Assembly: GCA_046349395.1 (NCBI GenBank)
Contig: JAXMCK010000004.1
Coordinates: 620,001-684,000, forward strand
Origin: JAXMCK01 sp046349395
GTDB lineage: Bacteria; Pseudomonadota; Alphaproteobacteria; Geminicoccales; Geminicoccaceae
Direction of reading: 5' to 3'
Length of the DNA: 64,000 nt
Program-made: the position numbers and the translations under genes
The notes under the pieces: model-generated
What the model saw: only the letters and a program-made list of their open reading frames with translations
The model's database searches: none
Told to the model about the DNA's origin: nothing
Shown here: positions 52,629 to 61,926 of the stretch, piece by piece
Layout of the letters: the number at the start of each line of letters is the position of its first letter
How positions within the stretch are numbered: the first letter of the stretch is position 1

Positions 52629-54871
52629 GCCGGGCTCGCCTCGACGAAGCTGTCGATCACCTTCTTCCGGCCCGCCTTGTCGAACTCGATGTCGAGCTTG
52701 TTGCCATCGACGGCTTCGACCCGCCCGGGACCGAACTTCTGATGGAAGATCCGGTCGCCCACCTTGAAGGTTCCAGGCTTCACGACCGGGCGCGTCTGCA
52801 GCAGCTCCGCCTTGCCCTCGATCAGCTTCGCGGCATCCAGCCGCTGCGAGCGAAACCGGCTCGGTCGGGCGGCGAAGCTGTCGTCGAACATCGTGTCGCG
52901 GTCGGGCCGCATGTCCGGCGCCCGGTGCAGGTGCTCGACGTGCAGGGCGGGCAGTTCCTCGATGAACCGCGACTGGCTGCTGGAGGTCCACTGGCCGTAG
53001 ACGCGCCGGTTGGCGGCAAAGCAGATCGTCAGCCGGGAGCGCGCCCGCGTGATGCCGACATAGGCGAGCCGCCGCTCCTCCTCGAGCGCCTTCTGTCCGC
53101 CCTCGTCCAGCGCTCGCTGTGAGGGGAACACCCCCTCCTCCCACCCGGCGAGGAACACCGCACCGAACTCCAGGCCCTTGGCACCATGCAGGGTCATGAC
53201 GTTGACGAGGTCGGCCGACGGGTCGCTCGCGTTCTCCATCACGAGGCTGACATGCTCGAGGAAGCCCGGCAGCGAGTCGAACTCTTCGATCGCCTTGGTC
53301 AGCTCCTTCAAATTGTCGAGGCGGCCCGGCGCGTCGGGCGACTTCTCCTGGCGCCACATGTCCGTGTAGCCCGACTCCTCCAGCACGATCTCGGCGATCT
53401 CGCGCGGGCTGCGCTCGCCGATCTGGCTCCGCCAGCGCTCGAAGGAACGGAGCAGGTCCGTGAGCGCACCCCTCGCCCGTGCCGGCAGCTCGTCCGTCGT
53501 CACGAGGCCACGGACGGTCTGATAGAGGCTCGTCTGCGCCGCGCGGGCGACGGTGGCTACCTGCTTCATGGTGCCGTCGCCGATGCCGCGCCGCGGCAGG
53601 TTGACGATCCGCTCGAAGGCGAGATCGTCGTCGGGCTGGCAGAGGACACGGCAGTAGGCGATGGCGTCCCTGATCTCGGCGCGCTCGTAGAAGCGCGGGC
53701 CGCCGATCACCCGATAGGGGATCCCGGCCTGGATGAACCGCTCCTCGAAGGCGCGCGTCTGGAAGCCGGCGCGCACCAGGATCGCCGTGTCCGCCAGCTT
53801 GCCGCCGCGCCGCTGCCACGCCTCGATCTCGTCGGCGACGTAGCGGGCCTCCTCCTGATCGTCCCACAGGCCGGCGACGCGGACGGGCTCGCCGCTCTCG
53901 TCCTCGGTCCACAGCGTCTTGCCGTGACGGGCCCGGTTGTTCGCGATGAGGCCCGATGCGGCACCTAGGATGTGCCCCTTGGAGCGGTAGTTGCGCTCCA
54001 GCCTGACGACGCCGGCACCCGGGAAGTCCTGCTCGAAGCGTAGGATGTTGCCGACCTCGGCACCCCGCCAGGAGTAGATCGACTGGTCGTCGTCGCCGAC
54101 GCAGGTGATGTTCTTGTGCCCGGACGCGAGCAGGCGCAGCCAGAGATACTGGGCGACGTTGGTGTCCTGGTACTCGTCCACGAGGACCGCGCGAAACCGC
54201 CTCTGGTAGCCGGCCAGCACATCGGGATGCCGGTTGAGCAGGGTGAGGCAGTGCAGGAGCAGGTCGCCGAAATCGCAGGCGTTCAGCGTGACGAGCCGTT
54301 CCTGATAGGCGGCGTAGAGTTCCGCACCCTTGCCGAGAGCGAAATCGCCGGCCTCCATGGCCGGCACTTGGTCCGGCCGGTAGCCACGATCCTTCCAGCG
54401 CTGGATGACGGTCGACAGCACGCGCGCCGGCCAGCGCTTCTCGTCGAGATCGGCCGCCTGGATGACCTGTTTGCAGAGCCGCTCCTGGTCGTCCGTATCG
54501 AGGATGGTGAAGCTCGGTCGCAGGCCCACGAGTTCGGCACGCTGGCGCAGCATCCGGACACCCATCGCGTGGAACGTGCCGAGCCACATGCCCTGCAGGC
54601 TGCGGCCGATTAGGCGCTCGACGCGCTCGCCCATCTCGCGCGCCGCCTTGTTCGTGAAGGTGACGCAGAGCACCTCCCCTGCGCGCGCCCGGCCCGTGAT
54701 CAGCAGGTGGGCCAGCCGCGTCGTCAGGACGCGGGTCTTGCCCGTGCCGGCACCGGCCAGAACCAGCAGGGGGCCGTCGGGTGCTTCGACCGCCGCCTTC
54801 TGCTCCGGATTGAGGCCTTCCAGATAGCTCGGCGCCGGTGGCCGGGGCTGCAGGAGTGGTCCCGCGCTCAC
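52625..54871 (-). CDS. uvrD: UvrD/PcrA-type DNA helicase
   Basis: A 748-residue superfamily-1A helicase with a GTG start ending at 54871. The Q motif and Walker A are in LNPEQKAAVEAPDG and VLAGAGTGKTRVLT; motif II is VLVDEYQDTN, motif III CVGDDDQSIYSWRGA, motif IV LERNYRSKG, motif V VMTLHGAKGLEF and motif VI LAYVGITRARSRL. The C-terminal PcrA-like Tudor region (VGDRIFHQKFGPGRVEAVDG) is present. It unwinds DNA 3' to 5' in nucleotide-excision and mismatch repair and clears proteins from DNA. Confidence 0.93.
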   Translation of the reverse strand: MSAGPLLQPRPPAPSYLEGLNPEQKAAVEAPDGPLLVLAGAGTGKTRVLTTRLAHLLITGRARAGEVLCVTFTNKAAREMGERVERLIGRSLQGMWLGTFHAMGVRMLRQRAELVGLRPSFTILDTDDQERLCKQVIQAADLDEKRWPARVLSTVIQRWKDRGYRPDQVPAMEAGDFALGKGAELYAAYQERLVTLNACDFGDLLLHCLTLLNRHPDVLAGYQRRFRAVLVDEYQDTNVAQYLWLRLLASGHKNITCVGDDDQSIYSWRGAEVGNILRFEQDFPGAGVVRLERNYRSKGHILGAASGLIANNRARHGKTLWTEDESGEPVRVAGLWDDQEEARYVADEIEAWQRRGGKLADTAILVRAGFQTRAFEERFIQAGIPYRVIGGPRFYERAEIRDAIAYCRVLCQPDDDLAFERIVNLPRRGIGDGTMKQVATVARAAQTSLYQTVRGLVTTDELPARARGALTDLLRSFERWRSQIGERSPREIAEIVLEESGYTDMWRQEKSPDAPGRLDNLKELTKAIEEFDSLPGFLEHVSLVMENASDPSADLVNVMTLHGAKGLEFGAVFLAGWEEGVFPSQRALDEGGQKALEEERRLAYVGITRARSRLTICFAANRRVYGQWTSSSQSRFIEELPALHVEHLHRAPDMRPDRDTMFDDSFAARPSRFRSQRLDAAKLIEGKAELLQTRPVVKPGTFKVGDRIFHQKFGPGRVEAVDGNKLDIEFDKAGRKKVIDSFVEASPA

Positions 54872-55072
54872 CTCAAGTCCTGCATCATGCTACGCTCGAC
54901 AATCCCCTCGATGCGGCCGGGTCGCAACCGACACGGCGTCACGGCATTTGTCAGGAGGTCTGGCCGGCCATTGGCGCGGTCGCGCCCCTCCGTGTAGACA
55001 GGCCGCCGTTCCCGACCGCCGGATGCGGCATGCCGAAGGCGGTACCCGTTGTCGACCCCGTTGAGATGATCG

Positions 55073-56860
55073 ATGCCCGAGGCGCGCCGGACACCGCTTG
55101 AGAGATCAATCAGACGCCTCCGCAAATGGCGTCGCGCGATCCGCACGATTCTCAGGCTAACACCCCTCAGCACGCGCGTGACGGTGATCGTCGGCACCTT
55201 CTTCGCAGGGGTGCTCGACCTCATCGGGATCACCATGATCATCCCGCTGATCGCCAGCGCCAGCCAGACGAAGGAGAACACCAAAGGCATCGTCATCGCG
55301 ATGCAGAACGCCTTCGCCAAGATCGGGGTCCCGTTCGAAGCCTCAGCGATCGTCATCATCATCGTCGTCGGTATGATCCTGAAGGGCCTCGTCCAACTCG
55401 TCGTCACGAAGTATGTGGGCGAGACGGTGGCCGAGGTCAGCCGACAGATGCAGCTGCGGCTCATCCGCTCGTTGCTGGCGGCGCGCTGGAACTACTTCAT
55501 GCGGCAGTCGGTCGGGCGCCTCGCCTTTGCGACCGGCCCGGAGGCGTCAGCGGCCGGCGAGTGCTTCCAGCACGTCACCTCCCTCATCGCCGGCATCCTG
55601 CAATCGTGCCTCTTCCTCCTGGTCGCCGCCCTGATCTCATGGGAGCTGCTGGCGCTCGTCCTTCTCGTCGCGGTCGTCATGTTCGTGAGCTTCGGCTCGC
55701 TGGTGCAGCGCGGACGGGCACTGAGCAAGACCCAGCGCGCCCTGATGCGTCAGAATTCCGCCAAGTTCACCGATGCCATGATCGGCATCAAGCCGATCCG
55801 CGCCATGGGTCGGTCCGACCGGTTCGTCCGGCTGTTCGAGGATGATATCGATCAGCTGGCGAGCACGACGCGGTCCCGCATCCTCAGTGGCGAGTTCGCC
55901 GCCGATCTGCAGGAGCCGATCATCGGCGTCCTGGTGGCGGTGGGCCTCTTCGTCGCCCTCAACAATCTGGCCCTGCCGCTGCACGACGTCGTCATCATGG
56001 CGATACTGCTCGTGAGGACCATCAACTCGCTCCTGCCGCTCCAGCGCATCGCGCAGAAATTCATCCAGACCTATGACCAGTACAAGACGCTCAACGAGTT
56101 GCTGCAGGCCACGGAGGAGGCCCGAGAGCTGACGAACGGCACCGTGCGCGCCAGCCTGCGTCGCGAGATCAGGCTGGAGAAGGTCAGTTTCGCCTACGAC
56201 CAGAAGCGCGTGCTCACGGACCTCGACATGGTCATCGCTCGCGGCAAGATCACCACGATCGCCGGTCCCTCGGGCGTGGGCAAGTCGACCATCGTCGATC
56301 TCGTTCTGGGCCTGCAGCTGCCCGACGCCGGCCGCATCACGATCGACGACATCGACCTCCGCGAGGTCGATCTGCGCGATTGGCGCAAGCGGATCGGGTA
56401 CGTGCCGCAGGAAGTCTCTCTCTTCCACGACACCGTCTTCAACAATGTGGCCTTATGGGAGGAGGGGATCACGGACGAGGACGTGATCGAGGCGCTGAAG
56501 AAGGCCGGGGCCTGGAAGTTCGTTGAGCGGATGCCGCAACAGCTGGAAAGCATCGTCGGTGAGCGCGGCCTCAAGATCTCGGGCGGCCAGCGGCAGCGGA
56601 TTTCCCTGGCACGCGGCCTCTTGCATCGACCCGACCTGCTCGTGCTCGACGAGGCTACGACCGGGCTCGACCCGGTTACCGAGACCGCGATCTGCGAAGA
56701 GATACGCGGCTTGTGCGACCGCGATGGTCTTACCGTCCTGGCCGTCTCGCACCAGCCGACCTGGCAACAGGTAGCGGACGTGCTCTACAGGATCGAGGAT
56801 GGGGCCGCGGTGCTCGTCGGCGGTCTCGAGAAGCAGCCGTCGCTGCTGACCGGCACCTAA
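55073..56860 (+). CDS. ABC exporter (fused membrane and ATPase domains), likely glycan or lipid-linked sugar flippase
   Basis: A 595-residue half-transporter: a basic N-terminus, about six membrane helices (residues ~35-320) and a C-terminal ATPase. Walker A is GPSGVGKSTIVDLVLG, signature ISGGQRQRISLARG, Walker B LLVLDEATTGLDP and the H-loop is in VLAVSHQPTW; all catalytic residues are intact, so it works as a homodimer. It resembles MsbA/PglK-type exporters. It is convergent with the dTDP-rhamnose genes; its TAA and the rfbA TAG overlap. This suggests a role in moving a lipid-linked saccharide or lipid across the inner membrane, but peptide export is possible. Confidence 0.85.
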   Translation: MPEARRTPLERSIRRLRKWRRAIRTILRLTPLSTRVTVIVGTFFAGVLDLIGITMIIPLIASASQTKENTKGIVIAMQNAFAKIGVPFEASAIVIIIVVGMILKGLVQLVVTKYVGETVAEVSRQMQLRLIRSLLAARWNYFMRQSVGRLAFATGPEASAAGECFQHVTSLIAGILQSCLFLLVAALISWELLALVLLVAVVMFVSFGSLVQRGRALSKTQRALMRQNSAKFTDAMIGIKPIRAMGRSDRFVRLFEDDIDQLASTTRSRILSGEFAADLQEPIIGVLVAVGLFVALNNLALPLHDVVIMAILLVRTINSLLPLQRIAQKFIQTYDQYKTLNELLQATEEARELTNGTVRASLRREIRLEKVSFAYDQKRVLTDLDMVIARGKITTIAGPSGVGKSTIVDLVLGLQLPDAGRITIDDIDLREVDLRDWRKRIGYVPQEVSLFHDTVFNNVALWEEGITDEDVIEALKKAGAWKFVERMPQQLESIVGERGLKISGGQRQRISLARGLLHRPDLLVLDEATTGLDPVTETAICEEIRGLCDRDGLTVLAVSHQPTWQQVADVLYRIEDGAAVLVGGLEKQPSLLTGT

Positions 56861-57729
56861 GCCCGCTCGTCCGCGATCCGCCGGAGATAGTCGCCGTAGG
56901 AGCTGTTCTTCAGGCGATCGGCGGCGGCCAGCAGGGTCGCCCGGTCGATGAAACCGACGCGGTAGGCGATCTCCTCGAGACAGGCGATCTTGTAGCCCTG
57001 CCGCTGTTCGAGAACGCGCACGAACTCGGCTGCTTCGAGCAGGAGGTCGCTCGTGCCCGTGTCGAGCCACGCATAGCCGCGACCCAGCCGCACGACCTCG
57101 AGAGCGCCCAGGTCCAGATAGGCCCGATTGACGTCCGTGATCTCGAGCTCGCCGCGGGGCGACGGCTTCACGGCGGCGGCGATGTCGCAGACACGCTCGT
57201 CATAGAAGTACAGGCCGGTCAGGGCCCAGTTCGAGCGCGGCTCGCTGGGCTTCTCGACAAGGCCCACCGGGCGCCACGCGGCGTCGAACTCGACGACACC
57301 GTAACTGCGCGGATCGCCCACCGCGTAGGCGAACAGCGTGGCACCACTCGTCGCCGACGCCGCCTGGCGCAACTGCTCGGGAAGGCCATGGCCGTAGAAG
57401 ATGTTGTCGCCCAGCACGAGCGCGCACCGCTCGCCGGCGATGAAGTCGCGGCCGATCAGGAAAGCCTCGGCGAGGCCCCGCGGCTGGTCCTGCGCCGCGA
57501 ACTCGAGTCTCAGGCCCCAGGCTTCGCCGGTACCCAGCAGCATCTCGAACGCGGCACGATCGCGCGGCGTGGTGATGATCAGGATGTCCCGAATCCCGGC
57601 CAGCATCAGGACCGAGAGGGGGTAGTAGATCATCGGCTTGTCGTAGACCGGCAGCAGCTGCTTGCTGACGGCGAGCGTGGCCGGAAACAGCCGGCTGCCG
57701 GTGCCGCCGGCGAGGATGATGCCCTTCAC
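56857..57729 (-). CDS. rfbA: Glucose-1-phosphate thymidylyltransferase
   Basis: A 290-residue RmlA/RfbA with a GTG start ending at 57729 (MKGIILAGGTGSRLFP), overlapping the rfbD stop as GTGA. The nucleotide-binding signature GGTGSRLFPATLAVSKQLLP and the downstream YDKPMIYYPLSVLMLAGI are diagnostic. It makes dTDP-glucose from glucose-1-phosphate and dTTP, the first step to dTDP-L-rhamnose. It is the last gene of the rfbC-SDR-rfbD-rfbA operon. Confidence 0.96.
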   Translation of the reverse strand: MKGIILAGGTGSRLFPATLAVSKQLLPVYDKPMIYYPLSVLMLAGIRDILIITTPRDRAAFEMLLGTGEAWGLRLEFAAQDQPRGLAEAFLIGRDFIAGERCALVLGDNIFYGHGLPEQLRQAASATSGATLFAYAVGDPRSYGVVEFDAAWRPVGLVEKPSEPRSNWALTGLYFYDERVCDIAAAVKPSPRGELEITDVNRAYLDLGALEVVRLGRGYAWLDTGTSDLLLEAAEFVRVLEQRQGYKIACLEEIAYRVGFIDRATLLAAADRLKNSSYGDYLRRIADERA

Positions 57730-58595
57730 GACCGGTGCCCCTTGGCCCGCAGGTAGCGCTCCAGCGCGTCTTCCCACGGGGCCAGCTCGCGGCCGAGCGT
57801 CTGTGCCGCCTTACTGTTGTCCAGGGCGCTGAAGGCCGGCCGCCTGGCGCGCGTTGGATAGTCGCTGCTCGCCAGCGCCACGACGCCGGCATCGAGCCCG
57901 GCCCCGCTCAGGATGGCACGCGCGAAGCCGCACCAACTCGTCAGCCCGCTGTTCACGAGGTGATAGGTTCCTGGCGGAGCGCCTGCCGCCACCATGTCGA
58001 GCAGCCAGCCGGCCAGATCGGCGGTCGAGGTCGGCGACATGACGATGTCGTCGACGACCCGGACCTCGCCGCGTTCCCGTGCGAGACGGAGCATCGTCTC
58101 GACGAAGTTGCCGCCCTTGCCGCTGGAGCCGGCCACCCCGAACAGCGACGCCACGCGCAGAACGAGTGCATCCGGGGCCGAGATCGCTGCCAGCGATTCG
58201 CCCATCAGCTTCGAGGCGCCATAGACGTTGAGCGGGCCTGGTGCGTCGGTCTCTGTGTAGGGCTGCCGCCGGTCGATCCCGGAAAAGACGTAGTCCGTAC
58301 TGACATGGACGAAGCGGATGCCCGACCGGGCACAGACCTCGGCCATCCGCTGCACGGCATGGGCGTTGACCGCTACGGCCAGCCCAGCCTGATCCTCCGC
58401 CTCGTCGGTCCGATGATAGCTCGTCGCGTTCACGACGACGTCGGCATCGAGAGACGGCAGCAGGCGCGCCAGCGCTTCACCGTCCGTCACGTCGAGCTGG
58501 GCGCGCGACACTGGCACGATCTCGAAGCGCCGATCGGCCCGCGCGAGGATATCCTGGCCGAGTTGGCCGTTGGACCCGAGAAGCGCCAGCTTCAT
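57726..58595 (-). CDS. rfbD: dTDP-4-dehydrorhamnose reductase
   Basis: A 289-residue extended SDR starting at the ATG ending at 58595. The nucleotide-binding segment is LALLGSNGQLGQDI, and the catalytic elements VSTDYVFSG and YGASKLMGE (Tyr and Lys in YxxxK) are intact. It reduces dTDP-4-keto-rhamnose to dTDP-L-rhamnose, the final step. It is translationally coupled at both ends by 4-base overlaps. Confidence 0.95.
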   Translation of the reverse strand: MKLALLGSNGQLGQDILARADRRFEIVPVSRAQLDVTDGEALARLLPSLDADVVVNATSYHRTDEAEDQAGLAVAVNAHAVQRMAEVCARSGIRFVHVSTDYVFSGIDRRQPYTETDAPGPLNVYGASKLMGESLAAISAPDALVLRVASLFGVAGSSGKGGNFVETMLRLARERGEVRVVDDIVMSPTSTADLAGWLLDMVAAGAPPGTYHLVNSGLTSWCGFARAILSGAGLDAGVVALASSDYPTRARRPAFSALDNSKAAQTLGRELAPWEDALERYLRAKGHRS

Positions 58596-59611
58596 AGGTC
58601 GATCATGGCTCCGTCGAGCTCGGTCTCCCGCACGATGCGGTGCCACTCCGCCAGCTGCTTGTACCAGTCGAGGGTGATCGTCTTCGTCGTCCGGTCGGTC
58701 CGGCCGGCAGCCAAGGCGTCACAGATCTCGCTCACGCCGTCGGCCGCGGTCCGCGTCGCCTTCCACCCCAGGCCCTCGATCCGCTCGAAGCTGACCCGGT
58801 AGGACCGATTGTCGGTATCGCCGTACCACTCGATCTCGACGGCACGCGGCACGAGGTCGGCCACGATCTGGCCCAGTGGGCCGATCTGGTAGACGTTCTC
58901 GCGCGAGCCGACGTTGAACAGGCGACCGTTCACCTTGTCCGCCGGAGCTTCCAGCATGAACCGGTTGGCACCTGCGACATCCTTCACGTGGACCATCGGT
59001 CGCCATTGCTGCCCGTCCCGCATCAGCGGCAGACGGCCCGTCTTCCAGGCCCCGTAGGTCATGCCGTTGATGGCGAGGTCGAACCGCATGCGCGGCGAGA
59101 GGCCGAACACGGTCGCCTGACGGAGCACGACCACACAGAACCGGTCGTCCGCCAGGGGCAGCACTTCCTCCTCTGCCTTGAGATTGGCGCGCGCATAGGT
59201 CGTCAGTGGGTTGGTGGCCGAGGTCTCGTCGGCGACCGTGTCGCCCTCCTGGAAGCCGTAGATGCTGCATGAGGAGGGCAGGACGTAGCGGCGCGCACCG
59301 GCCGCCTTCGCCAACTTCGCGGTCCGGGCGCGGGCCTGATGGTTGATCTCCCAGGTCGCCTGCTGGAAGAGTTCGCCGCTCGGATCGTTGGAAATGGCGA
59401 CGAGGTCGATGACCGCGTCCACACCGGCGAAATGCTCGGGGCGCAGAAGGCGTGCGTCGTCGCGGACGACCTCCAGCCCCTCATGGTCGGCGAGCAGGTC
59501 GCGGCCGAAGAAGAAGCGATCGACCGCGCGAACCTTGAACCCGTCGCTGAGCAGCATCGGCACCAGGATCGTGCCGATGTAACCGCCGGCACCCGTCACG
59601 AGAACCCGCAT
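58592..59611 (-). CDS. NAD-dependent epimerase/dehydratase (SDR) with altered YxxxK motif
   Basis: A 339-residue extended SDR starting at the ATG ending at 59611 (a GTG lies one codon before). The nucleotide-binding motif is VTGAGGYIG. The Ser region is LPSSCSIYGF, but the catalytic motif is Tyr139-Ala-Arg-Ala-Asn143, so Lys of YxxxK is replaced by Asn; a Lys sits two residues later (145). It occupies the place where rfbB, the dTDP-glucose 4,6-dehydratase, could stand in a dTDP-rhamnose operon, but it does not look like RfbB. It may make a side-branch nucleotide sugar. Function unknown. Confidence 0.8.
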   Translation of the reverse strand: MRVLVTGAGGYIGTILVPMLLSDGFKVRAVDRFFFGRDLLADHEGLEVVRDDARLLRPEHFAGVDAVIDLVAISNDPSGELFQQATWEINHQARARTAKLAKAAGARRYVLPSSCSIYGFQEGDTVADETSATNPLTTYARANLKAEEEVLPLADDRFCVVVLRQATVFGLSPRMRFDLAINGMTYGAWKTGRLPLMRDGQQWRPMVHVKDVAGANRFMLEAPADKVNGRLFNVGSRENVYQIGPLGQIVADLVPRAVEIEWYGDTDNRSYRVSFERIEGLGWKATRTAADGVSEICDALAAGRTDRTTKTITLDWYKQLAEWHRIVRETELDGAMIDL

Positions 59612-59633
59612 CACAATCCTCTCGTCCGCAATC

Positions 59634-60191
59634 TCAAAAAGGAAGAGCGTCTACGATGTCGGCAAGCAACGGCTGGCGGCGATCCTTTTCGGACAGCTTA
59701 ACCTTCTCGGCGGTGACGGGCCAGTCGATGCCGAGCTGCGGATCGTTCCACAGCACACCGCGATCATGGTCGGGAGCGTAATAGTCGGAGACCTTGTAGA
59801 TGATCTCGGTATCCGGCTGCAGTGTACAGAAACCATGCGCCATGCCGACCGGCACATAGAGCTGGTTCCACGCGGCCGCGCTCAGCTCGACGGCGACGTG
59901 TCGGCCGAAGGTCGGCGAGGCTCGACGAAGATCGACGGCGACGTCCAGCACCGCGCCACGCACCACCCGCAGCAGCTTCGCCTGCGCAAAAGGCGGCAGC
60001 TGGAAGTGCAGTCCCCTTATGGTGCCGACCTCCGCGGACAATGAATGGTTGTCCTGGACGAACTCGTCGACGATCCCGAGCTCCGCCTGCACGCGCTTGT
60101 TGTAGGTCTCCGAGAAGAACCCTCGGGCATCGCCGTGCTGCTTCGGTCGGAGCAGCCTGACGCCGGCGATCTCGAGTTCCACGCACTCCAT
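59634..60191 (-). CDS. rfbC: dTDP-4-dehydrorhamnose 3,5-epimerase
   Basis: A 185-residue RmlC cupin starting at the ATG ending at 60191 (MECVELEIAGVRLLRP), with GGAAG upstream. The catalytic His is in TIRGLHFQLPP, the Asp in VAVDLRRASPTFGRH, and the active-site Tyr region is IIYKVSDYYAP. It epimerises C3 and C5 of the keto intermediate. It is the first gene of the rml operon here. Confidence 0.95.
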   Translation of the reverse strand: MECVELEIAGVRLLRPKQHGDARGFFSETYNKRVQAELGIVDEFVQDNHSLSAEVGTIRGLHFQLPPFAQAKLLRVVRGAVLDVAVDLRRASPTFGRHVAVELSAAAWNQLYVPVGMAHGFCTLQPDTEIIYKVSDYYAPDHDRGVLWNDPQLGIDWPVTAEKVKLSEKDRRQPLLADIVDALPF

Positions 60192-60563
60192 CGGGACGCT
60201 TCCATTCCCCAAGGCCGAGGCGGCTACCAGCGGCGTGCAGCCGAAAGTCCCGCCCGGTCGATTTCGGCGTGAATACCCGCGCAGCCCGAACCGGCCAAGC
60301 CAGGAATTGGCCGGTCCGCCGCCGCCCGATCGGTTCGCGGAGGCTTAGCCCGAGCATCGTTGTGGCGCCACGTGACCGGAACGTCGCAGGCCAGGCGTGC
60401 CGCCGCGATCGCAGGGGTCATGCTCTTGCCACGGGTCGGTTGCTTCTGCGACAACAACGTGGAGATTATGGGCGGGAACAAGGCTCCCGCCTGACGCGTC
60501 CACAGTATGTACTTGGATAGCGCTGAATTGCTGGGGTCGGAACTGATAGACGAAACCGGGGGG
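60192..60563. other. Intergenic region between rfbC and the RgpF-like gene
   Basis: About 370 bases between divergent genes with no convincing ORF on either strand. It is expected to hold promoters of both transcripts, but I find no clear -35/-10 pair. The only structure I can point to is the inverted repeat at 60290-60315. The exact length depends on which ATG (60507 or 60564) starts the plus-strand gene. Confidence 0.5.
60290..60315. repeat. Inverted repeat in the divergent rfbC promoter region
   Basis: A perfect 9-bp inverted repeat, ACCGGCCAA and TTGGCCGGT, separated by 8 bases. It is roughly midway between the two divergent genes. It could be an operator or a leader hairpin; there is no T-tract on either strand. 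Confidence 0.45.
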
Positions 60564-61865
60564 ATGAACTCGGTCACGCGACCGTCCTGGTCGAGACGTG
60601 CACTCCGCAAGCTGAGGAGACGCTACGACCGGATCTTCGTCGGGACGCCCAGGCTGGAGGAGGTGTGTAGCTTCGCCAGCCCAGAGGAAGTTCTGCAACG
60701 AACGGTTCTGAGTCGAGTGCTCTGGGCCACGGTGCCGCGAATGCCGGGCTCGCTTCTCCTGCGCCGCTTTCTATCCCCTACCGATCGCAAGAAGCTCGAA
60801 TCCCTACAGCTTATCCGTGCATCGGGCATGTTCGACGCGGCTTGGTATGCTCGGCAGCATCCCGAGGTAGGTGCGGAGGGTTGGACGGCTGCGGAGCACT
60901 ACCTGGAAGTGGGCGCTCGCAGCGGCTACGCTCCTTCCCCGCGCTTCGATGGCATCATGTACACGATGCTGCGGCCGGAGATCGTCGAGCAGCACGTCAA
61001 TCCTCTGGCGCACTTCGCGACCAGCGGCGGCCCGCTGCCGGAGCCACTCGACCTTGATGCCGGACGGCACCTCCGCTGCTGTGTGCTCGTACACCTCTTC
61101 TACGCCGATCTCTGGGACGAGCTGGCGGCCTATCTGGCATCGCTGCAAGGTACCTGCGCCACCACCATGCTGGTGAACATACCGGAGCCGGCGGCGACAC
61201 TGGAGCTGCGGCGCCGCATCGAGCGGCGGTTTCCGCAGGCCAGGATCGTCGTTTCGCCCAATCGCGGCCGCGACATCGGGGGCTTCTTTCGCCTCCTTTC
61301 GCTCGTCGACTTCGCTGACCACGACGTTTTCATGCTGGTGCATTCCAAGCGCAGCCCGCATTGCAAGGCCCATTTGGCCGGCGCGTGGCGACATCGCCTG
61401 CTGAACGCGTTGCTCGGGTCACGCGACATCGTCCGCGAGAATCTCGCGATCTTCGCCACCCACCCGAAGATCGGGGGACTGGCGGCAGCAGGCGCCCGGC
61501 GGACGGACATCAGTCGCAACGGTCCCGCCTACGCTATGCTGGTGGAGCGTCTGGGGGTGCCCGAGCCCCTGCGGGATTGCGAGTACGTGACCGGCACCAT
61601 GCTGATGCTCCGCAGCGAGGTGCTGCGGCGACTGTACGAGCCGATCGCCGATGTCCAGTTCGAGCTCGGCGACAACATGCCGTTGGACTTCCACATCGAC
61701 GGCCAGCTTGCGCATGGCATCGAGCGATGCGTCGGCGCGGTCATGCGCACACTAGGATTCCGCATGGCGTGGCGTCCGGCTCCGGACGGCTGCGATGTGG
61801 AGCTGCCACCCGATCCGCTGCCGGTTGGCTTGCAAGCATTTCCTCCCGCAGCCGTCGCGGCCTGA
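60564..61865 (+). CDS. Rhamnan synthesis protein F (RgpF)-like polysaccharide protein
   Basis: About 433 residues from the ATG at 60564, or 452 from the ATG at 60507; neither has a well-placed ribosome-binding site. The N-terminal part contains the glycan-enzyme repeat FDAAWYARQHPEVGAEGW followed by AAEHYLEVGARSGYAPSPRFD. The C-terminal half (CVLVHLFYADLWDELAAYL, VVSPNRGRDIGGFFRLL, HSKRSPH, CEYVTGTMLMLRSEVLRRL) is the RgpF domain found in rhamnose-polymer loci. It probably acts on or transfers rhamnose in the surface glycan made with the adjacent dTDP-rhamnose genes. Confidence 0.85.
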   Translation: MNSVTRPSWSRRALRKLRRRYDRIFVGTPRLEEVCSFASPEEVLQRTVLSRVLWATVPRMPGSLLLRRFLSPTDRKKLESLQLIRASGMFDAAWYARQHPEVGAEGWTAAEHYLEVGARSGYAPSPRFDGIMYTMLRPEIVEQHVNPLAHFATSGGPLPEPLDLDAGRHLRCCVLVHLFYADLWDELAAYLASLQGTCATTMLVNIPEPAATLELRRRIERRFPQARIVVSPNRGRDIGGFFRLLSLVDFADHDVFMLVHSKRSPHCKAHLAGAWRHRLLNALLGSRDIVRENLAIFATHPKIGGLAAAGARRTDISRNGPAYAMLVERLGVPEPLRDCEYVTGTMLMLRSEVLRRLYEPIADVQFELGDNMPLDFHIDGQLAHGIERCVGAVMRTLGFRMAWRPAPDGCDVELPPDPLPVGLQAFPPAAVAA

Positions 61866-61926
61866 GCTTCGACTCGGCCGACTGCTGCCAAGACCAAGAT
61901 ACCGTCAGGAACGCCAGGGAACCGGC

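Noticed and set aside
51690..54587. Apparent helicase-methyltransferase fusion in one frame
   Set aside because: The upstream residues are a shadow of uvrD in another frame; prmA starts at 52628, overlapping the uvrD stop by 4 bases.
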